DNA of 64,000 nt from Rhodobacterales bacterium (GCA_002746935.1 PDRW01000026.1:1-64000), one strand, 5' to 3'; numbered from the stretch's first letter, positions 1 through 9,450 are shown. Notes: a model not told the origin generated them from the sequence alone. Numbers and translations: made by a program.

Positions 1-708
1 CTGCGCAATGCCGGTGGCAAAAACCGAGAAGAAGCCGAACAGGTTGGTAAACCGCACCCGCGCGTCAAACAGCGACATTTTCTTCGCCTCGCCGGTCTTC
101 TTGTGGCTGTCCGGCAGGGCTTTTGCGATGTAGATCGCGGCCAGGACAACAAGGGCGGTCAGGATGATCAGCGCGGTTTCCATGGAGAAAAACATCGCCA
201 GCGCCACCAGTCCGGGGCCGAAAATCATCCCCATCGCCTGCGCCGCGCCAAAGCGGCCCATGAAGGCGGCGCGGTCGTCCGGCGCAATGTAATCGGCGAT
301 CAGCGCGTTGGACCCGGCGGGCACGGCGGCGTAGCCAAAGCCGATGGCGGCGCGGGTCACGATCAGCCCGGCAAGGATGAGATAGGCTCCGGCCCAGCCG
401 TAAAACCCGGCGATGATGACCAGCGAAATCGCGGCATAGCTCACCGCGAAAATGGCCAACCCGGTAAGGATGACCGGCTTGCGCCCGATGCGGTCGGAAA
501 CGCGCCCCCAATAGGTCGCCGCCACCACCCAGGCCAGCCCGGCCACGGTCACGGTGATCCCCAGTTGCCACGCCGCCAGCCCGGTCGCCTCCGCCAGCGG
601 CCCGGCGAAGGAAACAAAGGCGAGCATGGCAGCGGAACAGGCGAAAGAAGCAAAATAGGCGGGGGCGAAATTGGGGATCGCGGAAGGTTGGAAGGCGGTG
701 TCGGTCAT
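1..708 (-). CDS. MFS transporter, 3' part beyond left edge
   Basis: The first 236 residues of a major facilitator superfamily permease are present; the C-terminal half lies outside the window. The ATG at 708 opens a frame that runs unbroken to base 1. Several hydrophobic helices are visible, and the loop between helices 2 and 3 carries GRVSDRIGRKP (about residues 68-78), the MFS motif A (GxxxDRxGRR/K). The sequence resembles drug:H+ antiporters of the TetA class, so export of a small molecule across the inner membrane is the likely role; the substrate cannot be read. It lies 205 bp downstream of mraY on the same strand, a place where Rhodobacterales usually carry murD. Confidence 0.85.
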   Translation of the reverse strand, partial: MTDTAFQPSAIPNFAPAYFASFACSAAMLAFVSFAGPLAEATGLAAWQLGITVTVAGLAWVVAATYWGRVSDRIGRKPVILTGLAIFAVSYAAISLVIIAGFYGWAGAYLILAGLIVTRAAIGFGYAAVPAGSNALIADYIAPDDRAAFMGRFGAAQAMGMIFGPGLVALAMFFSMETALIILTALVVLAAIYIAKALPDSHKKTGEAKKMSLFDARVRFTNLFGFFSVFATGIAQ

Positions 709-865
709 GGCAGGCTCAGGGTGGGATACTGGACAGGGTACTGGGTCGGGTGGAAGGTCGATGCCTTGACCCAAGGGTAAGCGCCGGGTCTGGGAACCAG
801 CGCAGGGGACCATGTTCAAAGCTTCTGGTCAATATTGCGCGGGCGGCGCGCCCTGTGCTTGTGTT

Positions 866-914
866 GCATGTGCCGGAAAGCGCCAGACCCGGGCCCGGGG
901 TCGCGCGGCGTGCT
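866..914. repeat. Degenerate copy of dispersed palindromic repeat
   Basis: This segment matches the outline of the units arrayed at 31822-32094. It has GCATG and GCCGGAAAGCGC on the left, a GC-rich centre, and TCGCGCGGCGTGCT on the right, so it can fold into a long hairpin. It ends exactly at the mraY stop codon and could work as a transcript 3' end element for mraY. Similarity was judged by eye and several positions differ. Confidence 0.45.
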
Positions 915-2002
915 CAGCGCAGTTTCAGCGTCGCCAGCCCGATCAGCGCCAGAACAAGCGCGATGATCCAGAAGCGGATGACGATCTGCGGTTCGGCCCA
1001 GCCGCGTTTCTCGAAATGATGGTGGATCGGCGCCATCAGGAACACCCGCTTGCCGGTGCGCTTGTAGTAGAGCACCTGGATGATCACCGACAGCGCCTCG
1101 ACCACGAACAGCCCGCCGACGATCGCCAGCACGATCTCGTGTTTCATCGCCACCGCGATCGCGCCCAGCGCGCCCCCCAGCGCCAGCGAACCGGTGTCGC
1201 CCATGAACACCGCCGCGGGCGGCGCATTATACCACAGGAAGCTGAGCCCCGCCCCCGCGAGCCCGGCCGCAAACACCAGAAGCTCCCCGGTGCCCGGCAC
1301 ATAGTGAACGTCGAGATATTCGGTATAATCGACCCGGCCAACCGCATAGGCGATCAGGCCGAGCGTGGCGGCGGCGATGATCGCGGGCATGATCGCCAGC
1401 CCGTCGAGCCCGTCGGTAAGGTTGACCGCGTTGGCCGAGCCCACCACCACCAGCGCCCCGAAGGGAATGAAGAACCAGCCGAGATTGATCAGCGTGTCCT
1501 TCAGCACCGGCAGCGCGAGGCGGAAGGCAAGCTCGTCCGGATGCACCGAAGCGGCCGCCCAGACCGCAAGAAAGGCGATCAGCGTTTCCAGCGCCAGCCG
1601 GGTGCGCCCCGAGAGCCCGCCATAATTGTCGCGCGCGGCAATCTTGCGGTGATCGTCGGTAAAGCCGATGAGCCCGAAGCCGAGGGTCACGGCGAGCACG
1701 ATCCAGACGAAGGGATTGTCCCAGCGGGCGCAAAGCAGGGTCGACACCGTGAGCCCGCCGAGGATCAGCGCACCGCCCATGGTGGGCGTGCCCGCCTTGG
1801 TCTCGATATGCCCCTGCGGCCCGTCCACCCGGATCGGCTGGCCATTGCCCTGGCGGGCCTTCAGAAGGTTGATCAGCGGCCGGCCGAACAGAAAGCCGAA
1901 GACCAGCGCCGTGGCAAAGGCCGCCCCGGCCCGGAAGGTGATGTAGCGGAACAGATTGAAGATATCGCCGCCATCGGAGAATTCGGTCAGCCAGTACAAC
2001 AT
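914..2002 (-). CDS. mraY: Phospho-N-acetylmuramoyl-pentapeptide-transferase
   Basis: MraY moves phospho-MurNAc-pentapeptide from UDP to undecaprenyl phosphate, forming lipid I at the inner membrane. The 362-residue length is typical and about ten hydrophobic helices are visible. Family signatures are present: GTPTMGG (71-77), the Asp pair in GFTDDHRK (113-120), NLTDGLDGL, and the C-terminal HHHFEKRGW. It starts 6 bp after the murF stop and is the last gene of the visible dcw cluster. The usual next genes (murD, ftsW, murG) are not found; an MFS gene follows after 205 bp. Confidence 0.98.
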   Translation of the reverse strand: MLYWLTEFSDGGDIFNLFRYITFRAGAAFATALVFGFLFGRPLINLLKARQGNGQPIRVDGPQGHIETKAGTPTMGGALILGGLTVSTLLCARWDNPFVWIVLAVTLGFGLIGFTDDHRKIAARDNYGGLSGRTRLALETLIAFLAVWAAASVHPDELAFRLALPVLKDTLINLGWFFIPFGALVVVGSANAVNLTDGLDGLAIMPAIIAAATLGLIAYAVGRVDYTEYLDVHYVPGTGELLVFAAGLAGAGLSFLWYNAPPAAVFMGDTGSLALGGALGAIAVAMKHEIVLAIVGGLFVVEALSVIIQVLYYKRTGKRVFLMAPIHHHFEKRGWAEPQIVIRFWIIALVLALIGLATLKLR

Positions 2003-2008
2003 CGAAAA

Positions 2009-3451
2009 TCAGCCCTCCCGGTTGTCCTGCGGATGACCCAGTTTGCGCACCGCGTCAACCACCAGCGACACGCGCGCCCCCTTGGAGCCCTTGACCAGCA
2101 GCACATCGCCCGGGTCGATCAGCTTGTGGATGCGCGCGGCCATTTCCGGCGCTTCGGCCACCCATGCGCCCTGCTTTTCCACCGGCAGGGATTGCCACAG
2201 CGCCTGCATGAGCGGCCCCACCGCATGCACCACGTCGATGGCGGCGAAACCGGGGCTGTCGGCCAGCGCCCGGTGCATCGCCACCTCTTCCGGCCCGAGT
2301 TCCAGCATGTCGCCCAGCACCGCGATCCGCCGTCCGCGCAGGATGCGGCCCTTGCCGTCTTCGGGGGTGGCGACGGCGAGGGCTTCGAAGGCGGCCTCCA
2401 TCGAGGCCGGGTTGGCGTTGAACGCGTCGTCGATCAGGGTGATCGCCTGATCTTCCACCGGGTCGAGCAGGATGCGTTCATGGCAGCCGCGCCCCGGCGG
2501 CGGTGCCCAGGCCGAAAGGCTGCGCGCCGCCCGGGTGACATCGGCGCCCAGCGCCTCCGCCGTCGCCAGCACCCCGAGCGCATTGGCGGCGAAATGCCGC
2601 CCCGGTGCGGCGAGCTTGAAGAGCTGCGGCCCGGAGATCAGATCGGCCTCGATCACCGTCGCCTCCGGGGTGATCTCCACCCGGGTCAGCCGGTAGTCGC
2701 AGCCGGGGCTGGCACCGAACCGCAAGGGCTGGGCGCCCGCGGCGCGGGCGGCGGCGGCGATGAGGCGCACAAGCTCAGGCGCCAGATCGCCGTTGAACAG
2801 CGCCAGCCCCGCGGGGGCAAGCCCTTCGAACACCGTGGCCTTTTCCCGGGCGATGCCGGCGAGACCGTCGAAGGCCGCGAGATGCGCCGCCACCACGGTG
2901 GTGATCAGCGCCACATCGGGCCGGGCGAGCCGCGCCAGCGGCGCAATCTCGCCGGGATGGTTCATGCCGATCTCGATCAGGGCGAAATCGGTGTCTTCCG
3001 GCATCCGCGCCAGCGTCAGCGGCACGCCCCAATGGTTGTTGTAACTCGCCTCGGCCGCATGCACCCGGCCCTGCCCGGCAAGCGCGGCGCGCAGCATCTC
3101 CTTGGCCGAGGTCTTGCCCACCGACCCGGTGATCGCCGCCACCCGCGCATGTGTCCGCGCCCGCGCCGCCGCGCCGAGCCCGCGGAGGCCCTCAAGCACA
3201 TCGCCGACGATCAGCAGCGGCGCGCCCTCGTCGACCCCCTCGGGCAGATGGGTCACCATCGCCGCGCCCGCGCCCCTGGCCAGCGCATCGGCCACGAAAT
3301 CATGACCGTCGCGCGCCGCGGTGAGCGCCACGAACAGATCGCCGGGCGCGATGTTGCGGCTGTCGATCGAGACCCCGCTCACCTCCCAGCCCCCGCGCGC
3401 CTCCCCGCCGGTGGCCGCCGCGGCCGTCTCGGAGGTCCAGAGCGCGCTCAT
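2009..3451 (-). CDS. murF: UDP-MurNAc-tripeptide--D-Ala-D-Ala ligase
   Basis: MurF adds D-Ala-D-Ala to UDP-MurNAc-tripeptide with ATP in the cytoplasm. The 480-residue protein shows the Mur ligase order: an N-terminal substrate domain (about 1-95), the central ATPase domain with GSVGKTSAKEML, and the C-terminal domain with VLGDMLELG (about 365) and LLVKGSKGAR. Its start overlaps the murE stop by 4 bp (ATGA), which implies translational coupling. Nothing unusual was seen. Confidence 0.97.
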   Translation of the reverse strand: MSALWTSETAAAATGGEARGGWEVSGVSIDSRNIAPGDLFVALTAARDGHDFVADALARGAGAAMVTHLPEGVDEGAPLLIVGDVLEGLRGLGAAARARTHARVAAITGSVGKTSAKEMLRAALAGQGRVHAAEASYNNHWGVPLTLARMPEDTDFALIEIGMNHPGEIAPLARLARPDVALITTVVAAHLAAFDGLAGIAREKATVFEGLAPAGLALFNGDLAPELVRLIAAAARAAGAQPLRFGASPGCDYRLTRVEITPEATVIEADLISGPQLFKLAAPGRHFAANALGVLATAEALGADVTRAARSLSAWAPPPGRGCHERILLDPVEDQAITLIDDAFNANPASMEAAFEALAVATPEDGKGRILRGRRIAVLGDMLELGPEEVAMHRALADSPGFAAIDVVHAVGPLMQALWQSLPVEKQGAWVAEAPEMAARIHKLIDPGDVLLVKGSKGARVSLVVDAVRKLGHPQDNREG

Positions 3452-4941
3452 GCCGGCCGCCCGTCGAGCGCCGCCACGGCCACGCTCGCCTGTTCGCTGT
3501 CGTCAAACGGCAGCAGATCGTCGCCGATCTGCTGGCCGGTCTCGTGTCCCTTGCCGGCGATCAGCAGCGCGTCGCCCGGCTCCAGCATGTCGACACCCCG
3601 CAGGATCGCCTCGGCACGGTCGCCGACCTCGTTGGCCTCGGGGCAGCCCTCAAGCACTCCGGCACGGATCGCCGCCGGGTCTTCCGAGCGCGGATTGTCG
3701 TCGGTGACGATCACCACATCGGCATTTTCCGCCGCCGCCCGCCCCATCAGCCGGCGCTTCGAGGCATCGCGGTCGCCGCCCGCGCCGAGCACCACCACCA
3801 CCTTGCCCATCACATGCGGCCTCAGCGCCCTGAGCGCGGTCTCCACCGCGTCGGGCGTATGGGCATAATCGACGAACACCGCCGCGCCATTGCCGCGTTT
3901 CGCCGCCAGCTGCATCCGCCCGCGCACGGTTTCGAGCCGGTCGAAGGTGTCGAACACCGCCTGCGGCGGCGCCCCCGACGCAATCGCCAGCCCCGCCGCC
4001 ATCAGCACGTTTTCCGCCTGAAAACCGCCGATGAGGTTCAGCCGCGCCTGATGCGCCGCCTTGCGCCAGTGGAACCGCAGCTCCTGCCCGGTGGCGCCGA
4101 AACGCTGGGCGATCAGCCTCAGGTCGCTTTCCTCGGAACGCCCGACGGTCAGAACCTTCTGGCCCCGGGCCTCGGCATCGCGCGCGATCACCCAGCCCTT
4201 TGACCGCTCGACATTGACAACCGCCACCCCGTCAACCGGCAGAACCCGGCTGAACAGGCCCTCCTTGGCGAGGAAATAGTCTTCGAAAGTTTCATGGTAA
4301 TCAAGGTGATCCTGGGTGAAGTTGGTAAATCCCGCGGCCGCGAGATGCACCGCGTCGAGCCGCCGCTGGGCGAGCCCGTGGGAGCTTGCCTCCATGCAGG
4401 CATGGGTCACCCCCGCCGCCGCCATCTCGGCCAGCAGCCGGTGCAGGGTGACCGGTTCCGGCGTGGTGTGGGCAGTGGGCGCCGACCACGCCCCCTCGAC
4501 CCCGGTGGTGCCGATATTGACCGCCTCATGGCCCAGAAGCTGCCAGATCTGCCGGGTGAAACTCGCCACCGAGGTCTTGCCATTGGTGCCGGTGACAGCG
4601 CAGATCACCTCCGGCTGGCGCCCGTAAAACAGCGCCGCCGCGAAGGCCAGCGCCGCGCGCGGATCTTCCGCCACCACCAGCGCGACACCGGGGTTCGCGC
4701 CCAGCGCATCCGCCGCGCGCCGCGCGCCCTCCTTGTCGGTCAGCACCGCCGCCGCGCCCATGCGTAGCGCGTAAGGGATGAACTCGGCGCCATGCACCCG
4801 GGTGCCGGGCAGCGCGGCGAACAGATGCCCCGGTCCGGTCTTGCGGCTGTCAACCGACAGCCCGGTCACCAGCACATCGGCCCCGCCCTGCGCCGTCAGC
4901 CCGAGGGCGGCAAGCGGTCTCGGTGGATAGGTCGCGCTCAT
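3448..4941 (-). CDS. murE: UDP-MurNAc-L-Ala-D-Glu--meso-DAP ligase
   Basis: MurE adds the third stem-peptide residue. The 497-residue protein has the P-loop GTNGKTSV (about 118-125), the HTTPEP region, and DDNPRSEDP in the C-terminal domain. DNPR is the signature for meso-diaminopimelate rather than lysine, as expected for a Gram-negative. The ATG at 4941 is preceded by GAGGAGG six bases upstream, inside the end of ftsI. It is part of the mraZ-to-mraY operon. Confidence 0.98.
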   Translation of the reverse strand: MSATYPPRPLAALGLTAQGGADVLVTGLSVDSRKTGPGHLFAALPGTRVHGAEFIPYALRMGAAAVLTDKEGARRAADALGANPGVALVVAEDPRAALAFAAALFYGRQPEVICAVTGTNGKTSVASFTRQIWQLLGHEAVNIGTTGVEGAWSAPTAHTTPEPVTLHRLLAEMAAAGVTHACMEASSHGLAQRRLDAVHLAAAGFTNFTQDHLDYHETFEDYFLAKEGLFSRVLPVDGVAVVNVERSKGWVIARDAEARGQKVLTVGRSEESDLRLIAQRFGATGQELRFHWRKAAHQARLNLIGGFQAENVLMAAGLAIASGAPPQAVFDTFDRLETVRGRMQLAAKRGNGAAVFVDYAHTPDAVETALRALRPHVMGKVVVVLGAGGDRDASKRRLMGRAAAENADVVIVTDDNPRSEDPAAIRAGVLEGCPEANEVGDRAEAILRGVDMLEPGDALLIAGKGHETGQQIGDDLLPFDDSEQASVAVAALDGRPA

Positions 4942-4951
4942 TCTGGCCTCC

Positions 4952-6733
4952 TCAGTTGGAGGTGAGTGTTACACCGGGCCTCTCCCCGGTGGCAATCTCG
5001 GGCTTGAGCCCCAGAAGCGGCGCCACCCGGCGGATCATCTCCGCCGCGATCGGCACCGCGGTATAACCGGCGGTGCGGCGCGGCTCCGGCCCGGACGTGT
5101 CGACACCGTTGTCGAGCATCACCACCAGCACATATTCCGGGTCATGCGCCGGAAAGACACTGGCAAAGGTGGCGATGACATCGTCGCCGTCATAGCCGCC
5201 TGTGGGGCTTGGCTTGTCGGCGGAGCCGGTCTTGCCGCCCACCGCATAGCCTTCCACCTCGCCCCGGCTCGCGGTGCCGCGCACCACCACCTGGCGCAGC
5301 ATGTCGCGCAGGATCGCCGAGGTTTCAGGCGAAATCACCCGGGGCCCCGGCGCGGGCGGCGCGCTGCGCAGCAGCGTGGGCACCACCAGCGTGCCGCCGT
5401 TCACCATCGCCGCATAGCCGCTGGCAAGATGCAGCGGCGAAACCGAAAGCCCGTGGCCATAGGAGATCGTCATCGCCGAAAGCTCCGACCAGCGCGGCGG
5501 CAGCAGCGGCTTCACTTTCGGCGCCTCCGCGAGTTCCACCGGCACCGCCGCGCCGAAGCCGAGGCGGCCGAGGAAATCCTGCTGCCGCTCGGGGCCGATC
5601 ATCCGGGCGATGCGCGCGGTGCCGACGTTGGAGCTGTTGACCAGAACATCGGTGACGCTCATCACCGGGTCCATCCGGTGCATGTCGCGGATACTGTGCC
5701 TGCCCCAGCGGATCGGGCCTCTGGTTTCGATCGCGGTTGCGGGGTTCACCAGCCCGAGATCGAGCGCCTGGGCGACGGTGAACACCTTGAAGGTCGAGCC
5801 CAGTTCATAGACCCCCTGCACCGCGCGGTTGAACAGCGGGCTCTCGTCCGCACGGCCCTTCGTCAGAGGCGGCGGGCGGTCGTTCGGGTCGAAATCCGGC
5901 AGGCTCGCCAGCGCGAGAATCTCGCCGGTATGCACATCCATCAGCACCGCCGCCGCGCCTTCGGCATTCATGATCTTCATGCCGCCCGCCAGCACCCGCT
6001 CGACGGCCGCCTGCACGGTGAGGTCGATGGTGAGCGCCAGCGGCGTATCGGCGCGGCCGGGATCGCCGAGGTGGTCATTGAAGGCCAGTTCCACACCTGC
6101 GACGCCAACCACCTCGGCGGCGTTCACGCCTTCCTCGCCGAAACGCGCACCACCCAGCACATGCGAGGCGACGGGGCCATTGGGATAAAGCCGCATCTCG
6201 CGCGGGCCAAACAGCAGCCCCGGCTCGCCGATGTCGAACACCGCCTGCTGCTGCTCCGGGCTCAGGGTCTTGCGGATCCACAGGAATTTCCGGTTTCCGG
6301 TGAACGCCTCATAAAGCTTCGCCGGATCCATGTCCGGGAAAATCACCGCCAGTTCACGCGCCGCCCGCGCCGGGTCGGCCATGTCGCGGGTCTGGGCATA
6401 GAGGCTGTGTGTCACCATGTTGGTGGCCAGCAGCCGCCCGCGCCGGTCGACAATATCGCCCCTGGCACCGGCGATCGCCGTTCCGGCCGCCCGGGCCCGC
6501 GGCTCGACCGGCTCTGAAGAGGCAATCGCCGTCATTTTCGCCCCGACCGCGGCAAAGGCCACGAAAAACAGCACCGCAAGCACCAGAAGCCGCCCTTCGG
6601 CGCGCAGCCGCGCCCGGTCGGCGATTTCCTCATGGCGCGCCCGCAGGTTTTCGCGCTCGATCAGGTCGGGGTTCTCGCCCCGCGCCCGCGCGTCGAGAAT
6701 CCGCGCCAGCGGACGGAGCGGCACCCGGGTCAT
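4952..6733 (-). CDS. ftsI: Septal peptidoglycan transpeptidase (PBP3)
   Basis: FtsI is the class B penicillin-binding protein that cross-links peptidoglycan at the septum. The 593-residue protein has a short cytoplasmic N-terminus, one membrane anchor (about residues 47-65), a PBP dimerisation domain and a transpeptidase domain. Active-site motifs are STFK (catalytic Ser about 313), SSN, and KTG (about 501-503). The frame stays open further upstream to 6931, but the ATG at 6733 is chosen because it overlaps the ftsL stop by 4 bp (ATGA) and gives the normal N-terminus; the longer version would cover ftsL. Confidence 0.96.
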   Translation of the reverse strand: MTRVPLRPLARILDARARGENPDLIERENLRARHEEIADRARLRAEGRLLVLAVLFFVAFAAVGAKMTAIASSEPVEPRARAAGTAIAGARGDIVDRRGRLLATNMVTHSLYAQTRDMADPARAARELAVIFPDMDPAKLYEAFTGNRKFLWIRKTLSPEQQQAVFDIGEPGLLFGPREMRLYPNGPVASHVLGGARFGEEGVNAAEVVGVAGVELAFNDHLGDPGRADTPLALTIDLTVQAAVERVLAGGMKIMNAEGAAAVLMDVHTGEILALASLPDFDPNDRPPPLTKGRADESPLFNRAVQGVYELGSTFKVFTVAQALDLGLVNPATAIETRGPIRWGRHSIRDMHRMDPVMSVTDVLVNSSNVGTARIARMIGPERQQDFLGRLGFGAAVPVELAEAPKVKPLLPPRWSELSAMTISYGHGLSVSPLHLASGYAAMVNGGTLVVPTLLRSAPPAPGPRVISPETSAILRDMLRQVVVRGTASRGEVEGYAVGGKTGSADKPSPTGGYDGDDVIATFASVFPAHDPEYVLVVMLDNGVDTSGPEPRRTAGYTAVPIAAEMIRRVAPLLGLKPEIATGERPGVTLTSN

Positions 6734-7092
6734 GGCGTCCCCCCGGCGCGGGCTTCGACGAGGCCGGAAAGCCCCGTCTGATCGAACGGGTGGCCGGTGC
6801 CCATCGCCAGCGGATAGCCGATGCTGCCGACCTCGCCGAACTGCCCGGGTGTCAGCGGCAACAGGCCGAGACGGTCGAAATTCATTTCCGCAAGCACGCG
6901 CAGCCGGTCGGGGCGGTTGAGATAGGCCCATTCGGCGCGCAGCACCGCCAGTTCCTCGCGCAAGGTGCCGATCTCGCGCCGCAAATCCGCCACCCGGTCG
7001 AGCGATGCCTTGGTCTTGTAATTGCCCATGTTGGCCCAGGTGCCGAGCCCGATCACCGCAAGCGTGGCAAGGATGTAGAAAAACACGCGCAT
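6730..7092 (-). CDS. ftsL: Cell division protein FtsL
   Basis: FtsL is a small bitopic protein of the FtsQLB complex. The 120-residue product has one N-terminal transmembrane helix (about 3-20), then a periplasmic coiled coil (about 30-60) with LRREIGTLREEL heptads, then the FtsL-type segment NRPDRLRVLAEMN. Sequence conservation in this family is low, so position between rsmH and ftsI is the strongest evidence. It begins immediately after the rsmH stop and overlaps ftsI by 4 bp. Confidence 0.88.
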   Translation of the reverse strand: MRVFFYILATLAVIGLGTWANMGNYKTKASLDRVADLRREIGTLREELAVLRAEWAYLNRPDRLRVLAEMNFDRLGLLPLTPGQFGEVGSIGYPLAMGTGHPFDQTGLSGLVEARAGGTP

Positions 7093-8115
7093 CTAGCGCC
7101 TCCCCTCGTTCAGTGCCGGCCCCGGCAGGCCCAGCGCCCCGCGGTCGGACGGTTCGGCAGGCGCCGCGGTGCGGGTGGCGATCCGCAGCCGCGCCGACCG
7201 CGCCCGGGGATTGGCCGCAAGCTCCGCCGCATCCGGCACCAGCGCCTTCTTCGGCGTCAGCCGGAAGCGCGGCTCATGTGCCGCCAGCTCGGGGGCATGG
7301 CGCGAGCCGCCGCCGCCGGTGGAGCCCGCCGCCTGAAGGAAGCGCTTCACCACCCGGTCCTCGAGCGAATGGAAGGTCACCACCGCGAGCTTGCCGCCGG
7401 GCTTCAAGGCGCGTTCCGCCGCGTCCAGCCCGGCGGCCAACTGGCCGAATTCGTCGTTTACCGCGATCCTCAGCGCCTGAAAACTGCGGGTCGCCGGGTG
7501 GCTTTGCCCCGGCTTCGGACGCGGCAGCAACCGCTCGATCAGCCCGGCCAACTGCAAGGTGCGGGTGACCGGCGCGTCTGCCCGCGCCCGGACAATCGCC
7601 CGCGCGATCCGCCGCGCCTGCCGCTCCTCGCCATAGTGAAACAGGATGTCGGCCAGCTCCGCCTCGGAGGCGCGCGCCACCAGATCCGCCGCGCTCTCGC
7701 CGCTGCCCTCCATGCGCATGTCGAGCGGCCCGTCGCGCAGGAAAGAAAACCCGCGCTCCGCCCGGTCGAGCTGCATCGAGGAAACGCCGAGATCGAGCAC
7801 CACGCCATCGACCCTGTCCCCGGCGATGGTATCAAGCTCCGAGAATGTGCCCTGCACCAAGTCGAGCCGGCCGCCCCAGGCCCCCGCCCAGCCAGAGGCC
7901 AGTTCGAAGGCCAGCGGGTCGCGGTCGATGCCGATCACCCTGTCCGCCCCCGCCGCCAGCAGCCCGCGCGCATAGCCACCCGCGCCGAAGGTGCCGTCGA
8001 CCCAGACACCGCCGACCGGCGCGACCCCGGCGAGCAGCGGCGCCAGCAGGACCGGAACATGCGGGGTGCCGGCCGCCTCGGCCCCGGTCCGGCCATCCCC
8101 GGCGGACGCGGTCAT
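7093..8115 (-). CDS. rsmH: 16S rRNA (cytosine1402-N4)-methyltransferase
   Basis: RsmH (MraW) methylates N4 of C1402 in 16S rRNA using S-adenosylmethionine. Hallmarks are HVPVLL near the N-terminus, the SAM loop [27 protein letters not shown], and the C-terminal RSARLR motif. The ATG at 8115 gives 340 residues and leaves 1 bp after the mraZ stop. An ATG at 8130 would add five residues and overlap mraZ; it is less likely but cannot be excluded. It is the second gene of the dcw operon. Confidence 0.96.
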   Translation of the reverse strand: MTASAGDGRTGAEAAGTPHVPVLLAPLLAGVAPVGGVWVDGTFGAGGYARGLLAAGADRVIGIDRDPLAFELASGWAGAWGGRLDLVQGTFSELDTIAGDRVDGVVLDLGVSSMQLDRAERGFSFLRDGPLDMRMEGSGESAADLVARASEAELADILFHYGEERQARRIARAIVRARADAPVTRTLQLAGLIERLLPRPKPGQSHPATRSFQALRIAVNDEFGQLAAGLDAAERALKPGGKLAVVTFHSLEDRVVKRFLQAAGSTGGGGSRHAPELAAHEPRFRLTPKKALVPDAAELAANPRARSARLRIATRTAAPAEPSDRGALGLPGPALNEGRR

Positions 8116-8116
8116 C

Positions 8117-8620
8117 TCACACGCCCTCACCGTCGGGAAGCAGGGTCAGCGGATCGAAATCTTCCGGAAGATCGTCAAGCCAGGCCTCGGTGCGGGCCTC
8201 CTCGACCTCGTCATAGGTCTCCGGGTTCCAGATCTGGAAGGTGTCGCCGGTGGCGATGAAATAGGCCTGGTTGCCGAGGCCGATCTTCTGGCGCAGCTTG
8301 GCGGGCAGCACCAGCCGGCCGGTCTCGTCCACGCTGGTGGGGAAGGACTGGCCGTTGAACATCTTTTCGAGCATCCGCCGCTCCATCGAGCCGCGCTGCA
8401 TCTTCGCGATCCGGGCATCGACCTCGGAAATCGCCTCCATCGTGTAGCATTCGAGATATTGCCGGCTCTTGCCGCCGTAGACGATGACCAGGTTGGGGTT
8501 CAGCCCCTCGGTCCAGTCCGGGTCCGAGGCTTCCAGCACGCGCCGGAACAGGGCCGGGATCGAGACCCTGCCCTTGCTGTCCACCTTGTGGTGGCCCTCT
8601 CCTCTGAACACGCGTGCCAC
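8117..8620 (-). CDS. mraZ: Transcriptional regulator MraZ, GTG start
   Basis: MraZ is an AbrB-fold DNA-binding protein that heads dcw operons and regulates them. Two SpoVT/AbrB-like repeats are visible, around [14 protein letters not shown] and [15 protein letters not shown]. The GTG at 8620 (reading [11 protein letters not shown]) is chosen because the family starts at this point and GAGGA lies 8-9 bases upstream; this gives 167 residues. An upstream ATG at 8698 would add 26 residues with no family similarity. A leader of several hundred bases precedes it. Confidence 0.94.
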   Translation of the reverse strand: MARVFRGEGHHKVDSKGRVSIPALFRRVLEASDPDWTEGLNPNLVIVYGGKSRQYLECYTMEAISEVDARIAKMQRGSMERRMLEKMFNGQSFPTSVDETGRLVLPAKLRQKIGLGNQAYFIATGDTFQIWNPETYDEVEEARTEAWLDDLPEDFDPLTLLPDGEGV

Positions 8621-9014
8621 GTAAGTGGTCCTCGTCTGCCCCTCGTTTGCGCCGTTTCCGGCCCCTGAAACGGAAACGACGGATCGAGCTGCTGCCACTG
8701 CCCGATCCGCCGCCCTCGTCCCATTGCTGGGTAAGTCCGATCACGAGCGCCACCTGGGGGGGGGGGATGTCTGCTCGCGCCCGTGCCGGATCTCTTTGTT
8801 ACGATCGGAAAGTGGGGTGCCTGTATGAAACCTGACTTGGGAGATGATTTCCGGATCTTGCTGTCCGTTGGTGTTTCCCGCTTCCTTTCGATGGACTATG
8901 TTTCGCACGGGAAATCGTGGGAAGCAATGGCCTTTTGAGCCACCAGCAGCCGAAACCGCCCCGGACATCTTCCGAAAAATCGAGCGCCGCGAAAACGAAG
9001 GGGGAACGTTTCGG

Positions 9015-9042
9015 CAAATATCGCGTAATTACACAATTTCAA
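9015..9042 (-). promoter_or_regulatory. Possible sigma-70 promoter for mraZ operon
   Basis: On the minus strand TTGAAA (9042-9037) is followed after 16 bp by TATTTG (9020-9015). The -35 element is good and the -10 is poor. Its position in the only AT-rich block upstream of mraZ supports it, but it implies a leader of nearly 400 nt. Confidence 0.3.
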
Positions 9043-9208
9043 CACAAAATATAGGTCGGCACCGGGCAATAAATTTTCCCCAAAAAATATATATTTTTTT
9101 CCGAGTCAGCCAACTGAACGGCCCGCCCAACCGTCATTTTGGCGTTCGGCGGGAGGTTTTCTTGGGAAAGTGGAGCCTTTTCCCATAGCGATCCGGCCGG
9201 TTTCACCA

Positions 9209-9226
9209 CGAATCAGCATTGATTCG
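9209..9226. promoter_or_regulatory. Inverted repeat with two GANTC methylation sites
   Basis: CGAATCA and TGATTCG form perfect 7-bp arms around the spacer GCAT. Each arm contains GANTC, the target of the alphaproteobacterial cell-cycle methyltransferase CcrM. A third GANTC lies at 9103-9107. GANTC clusters upstream of division genes are known to link transcription to chromosome replication in Caulobacter; the function here is inferred. Confidence 0.4.
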
Positions 9227-9423
9227 CCAAATCTCTGCGGATTGTTCACATGGCCGGATCAGCGCGCCGGACGGGGCGCGGGTTTGTCGGGGGGCCTGAG
9301 CGGCTCTTCCCGCGTTTGTCCCATGATTTCCCGTGGGGCTTCCCGTTTCCGGCCAACCGCCCCGGACCTCCCCAAATCGAACCCTCCGGAACCGCCTCGC
9401 AAGCCCCCAGCACCCCCAGAACA

Positions 9424-9450
9424 AAGGGCAGGACGAACCGCCCTGCCCTT
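9424..9450 (-). terminator. Intrinsic terminator downstream of mrp
   Basis: Perfect 9-bp arms AAGGGCAGG and CCTGCCCTT enclose a 9-nt loop. Read on the minus strand, the hairpin is followed by TGTTCT, a weak U-rich tail. It starts about 40 bp after the mrp stop codon. Confidence 0.55.

Larger units (their letters stand above)
8621..9423. other. Long non-coding region upstream of the dcw operon
   Basis: About 800 bp without a convincing gene. It holds a run of 11 G (8756-8766) and a strongly AT-rich block (about 9020-9100) that contrasts with the rest of the window. It also holds three GANTC sites (9103-9107, 9210-9214, 9221-9225) and, at its left end, the start of the mraZ leader. Short open frames here have no ribosome binding site or protein-like composition. 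Probable role: promoter and regulatory leader for mraZ-mraY. Confidence 0.6.

Noticed and set aside
812-3868. A plus-strand open frame of about 1000 codons opposite mraY, murF and murE
   Set aside because: It is the antisense shadow of well-conserved genes, with no ribosome binding site and no family pattern.
4952-6931. A longer ftsI starting at 6931
   Set aside because: It would cover most of ftsL, and the extra residues are not FtsI-like. The ATG at 6733 overlaps the ftsL stop in the usual way.
8908-8927. MraZ-box-like tandem motif (CGGGAAATCG, TGGGAAGCAA) upstream of mraZ
   Set aside because: Only two copies with 10-bp spacing, on the strand opposite to mraZ transcription, and the first copy is imperfect. 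Too weak to call an MraZ operator.
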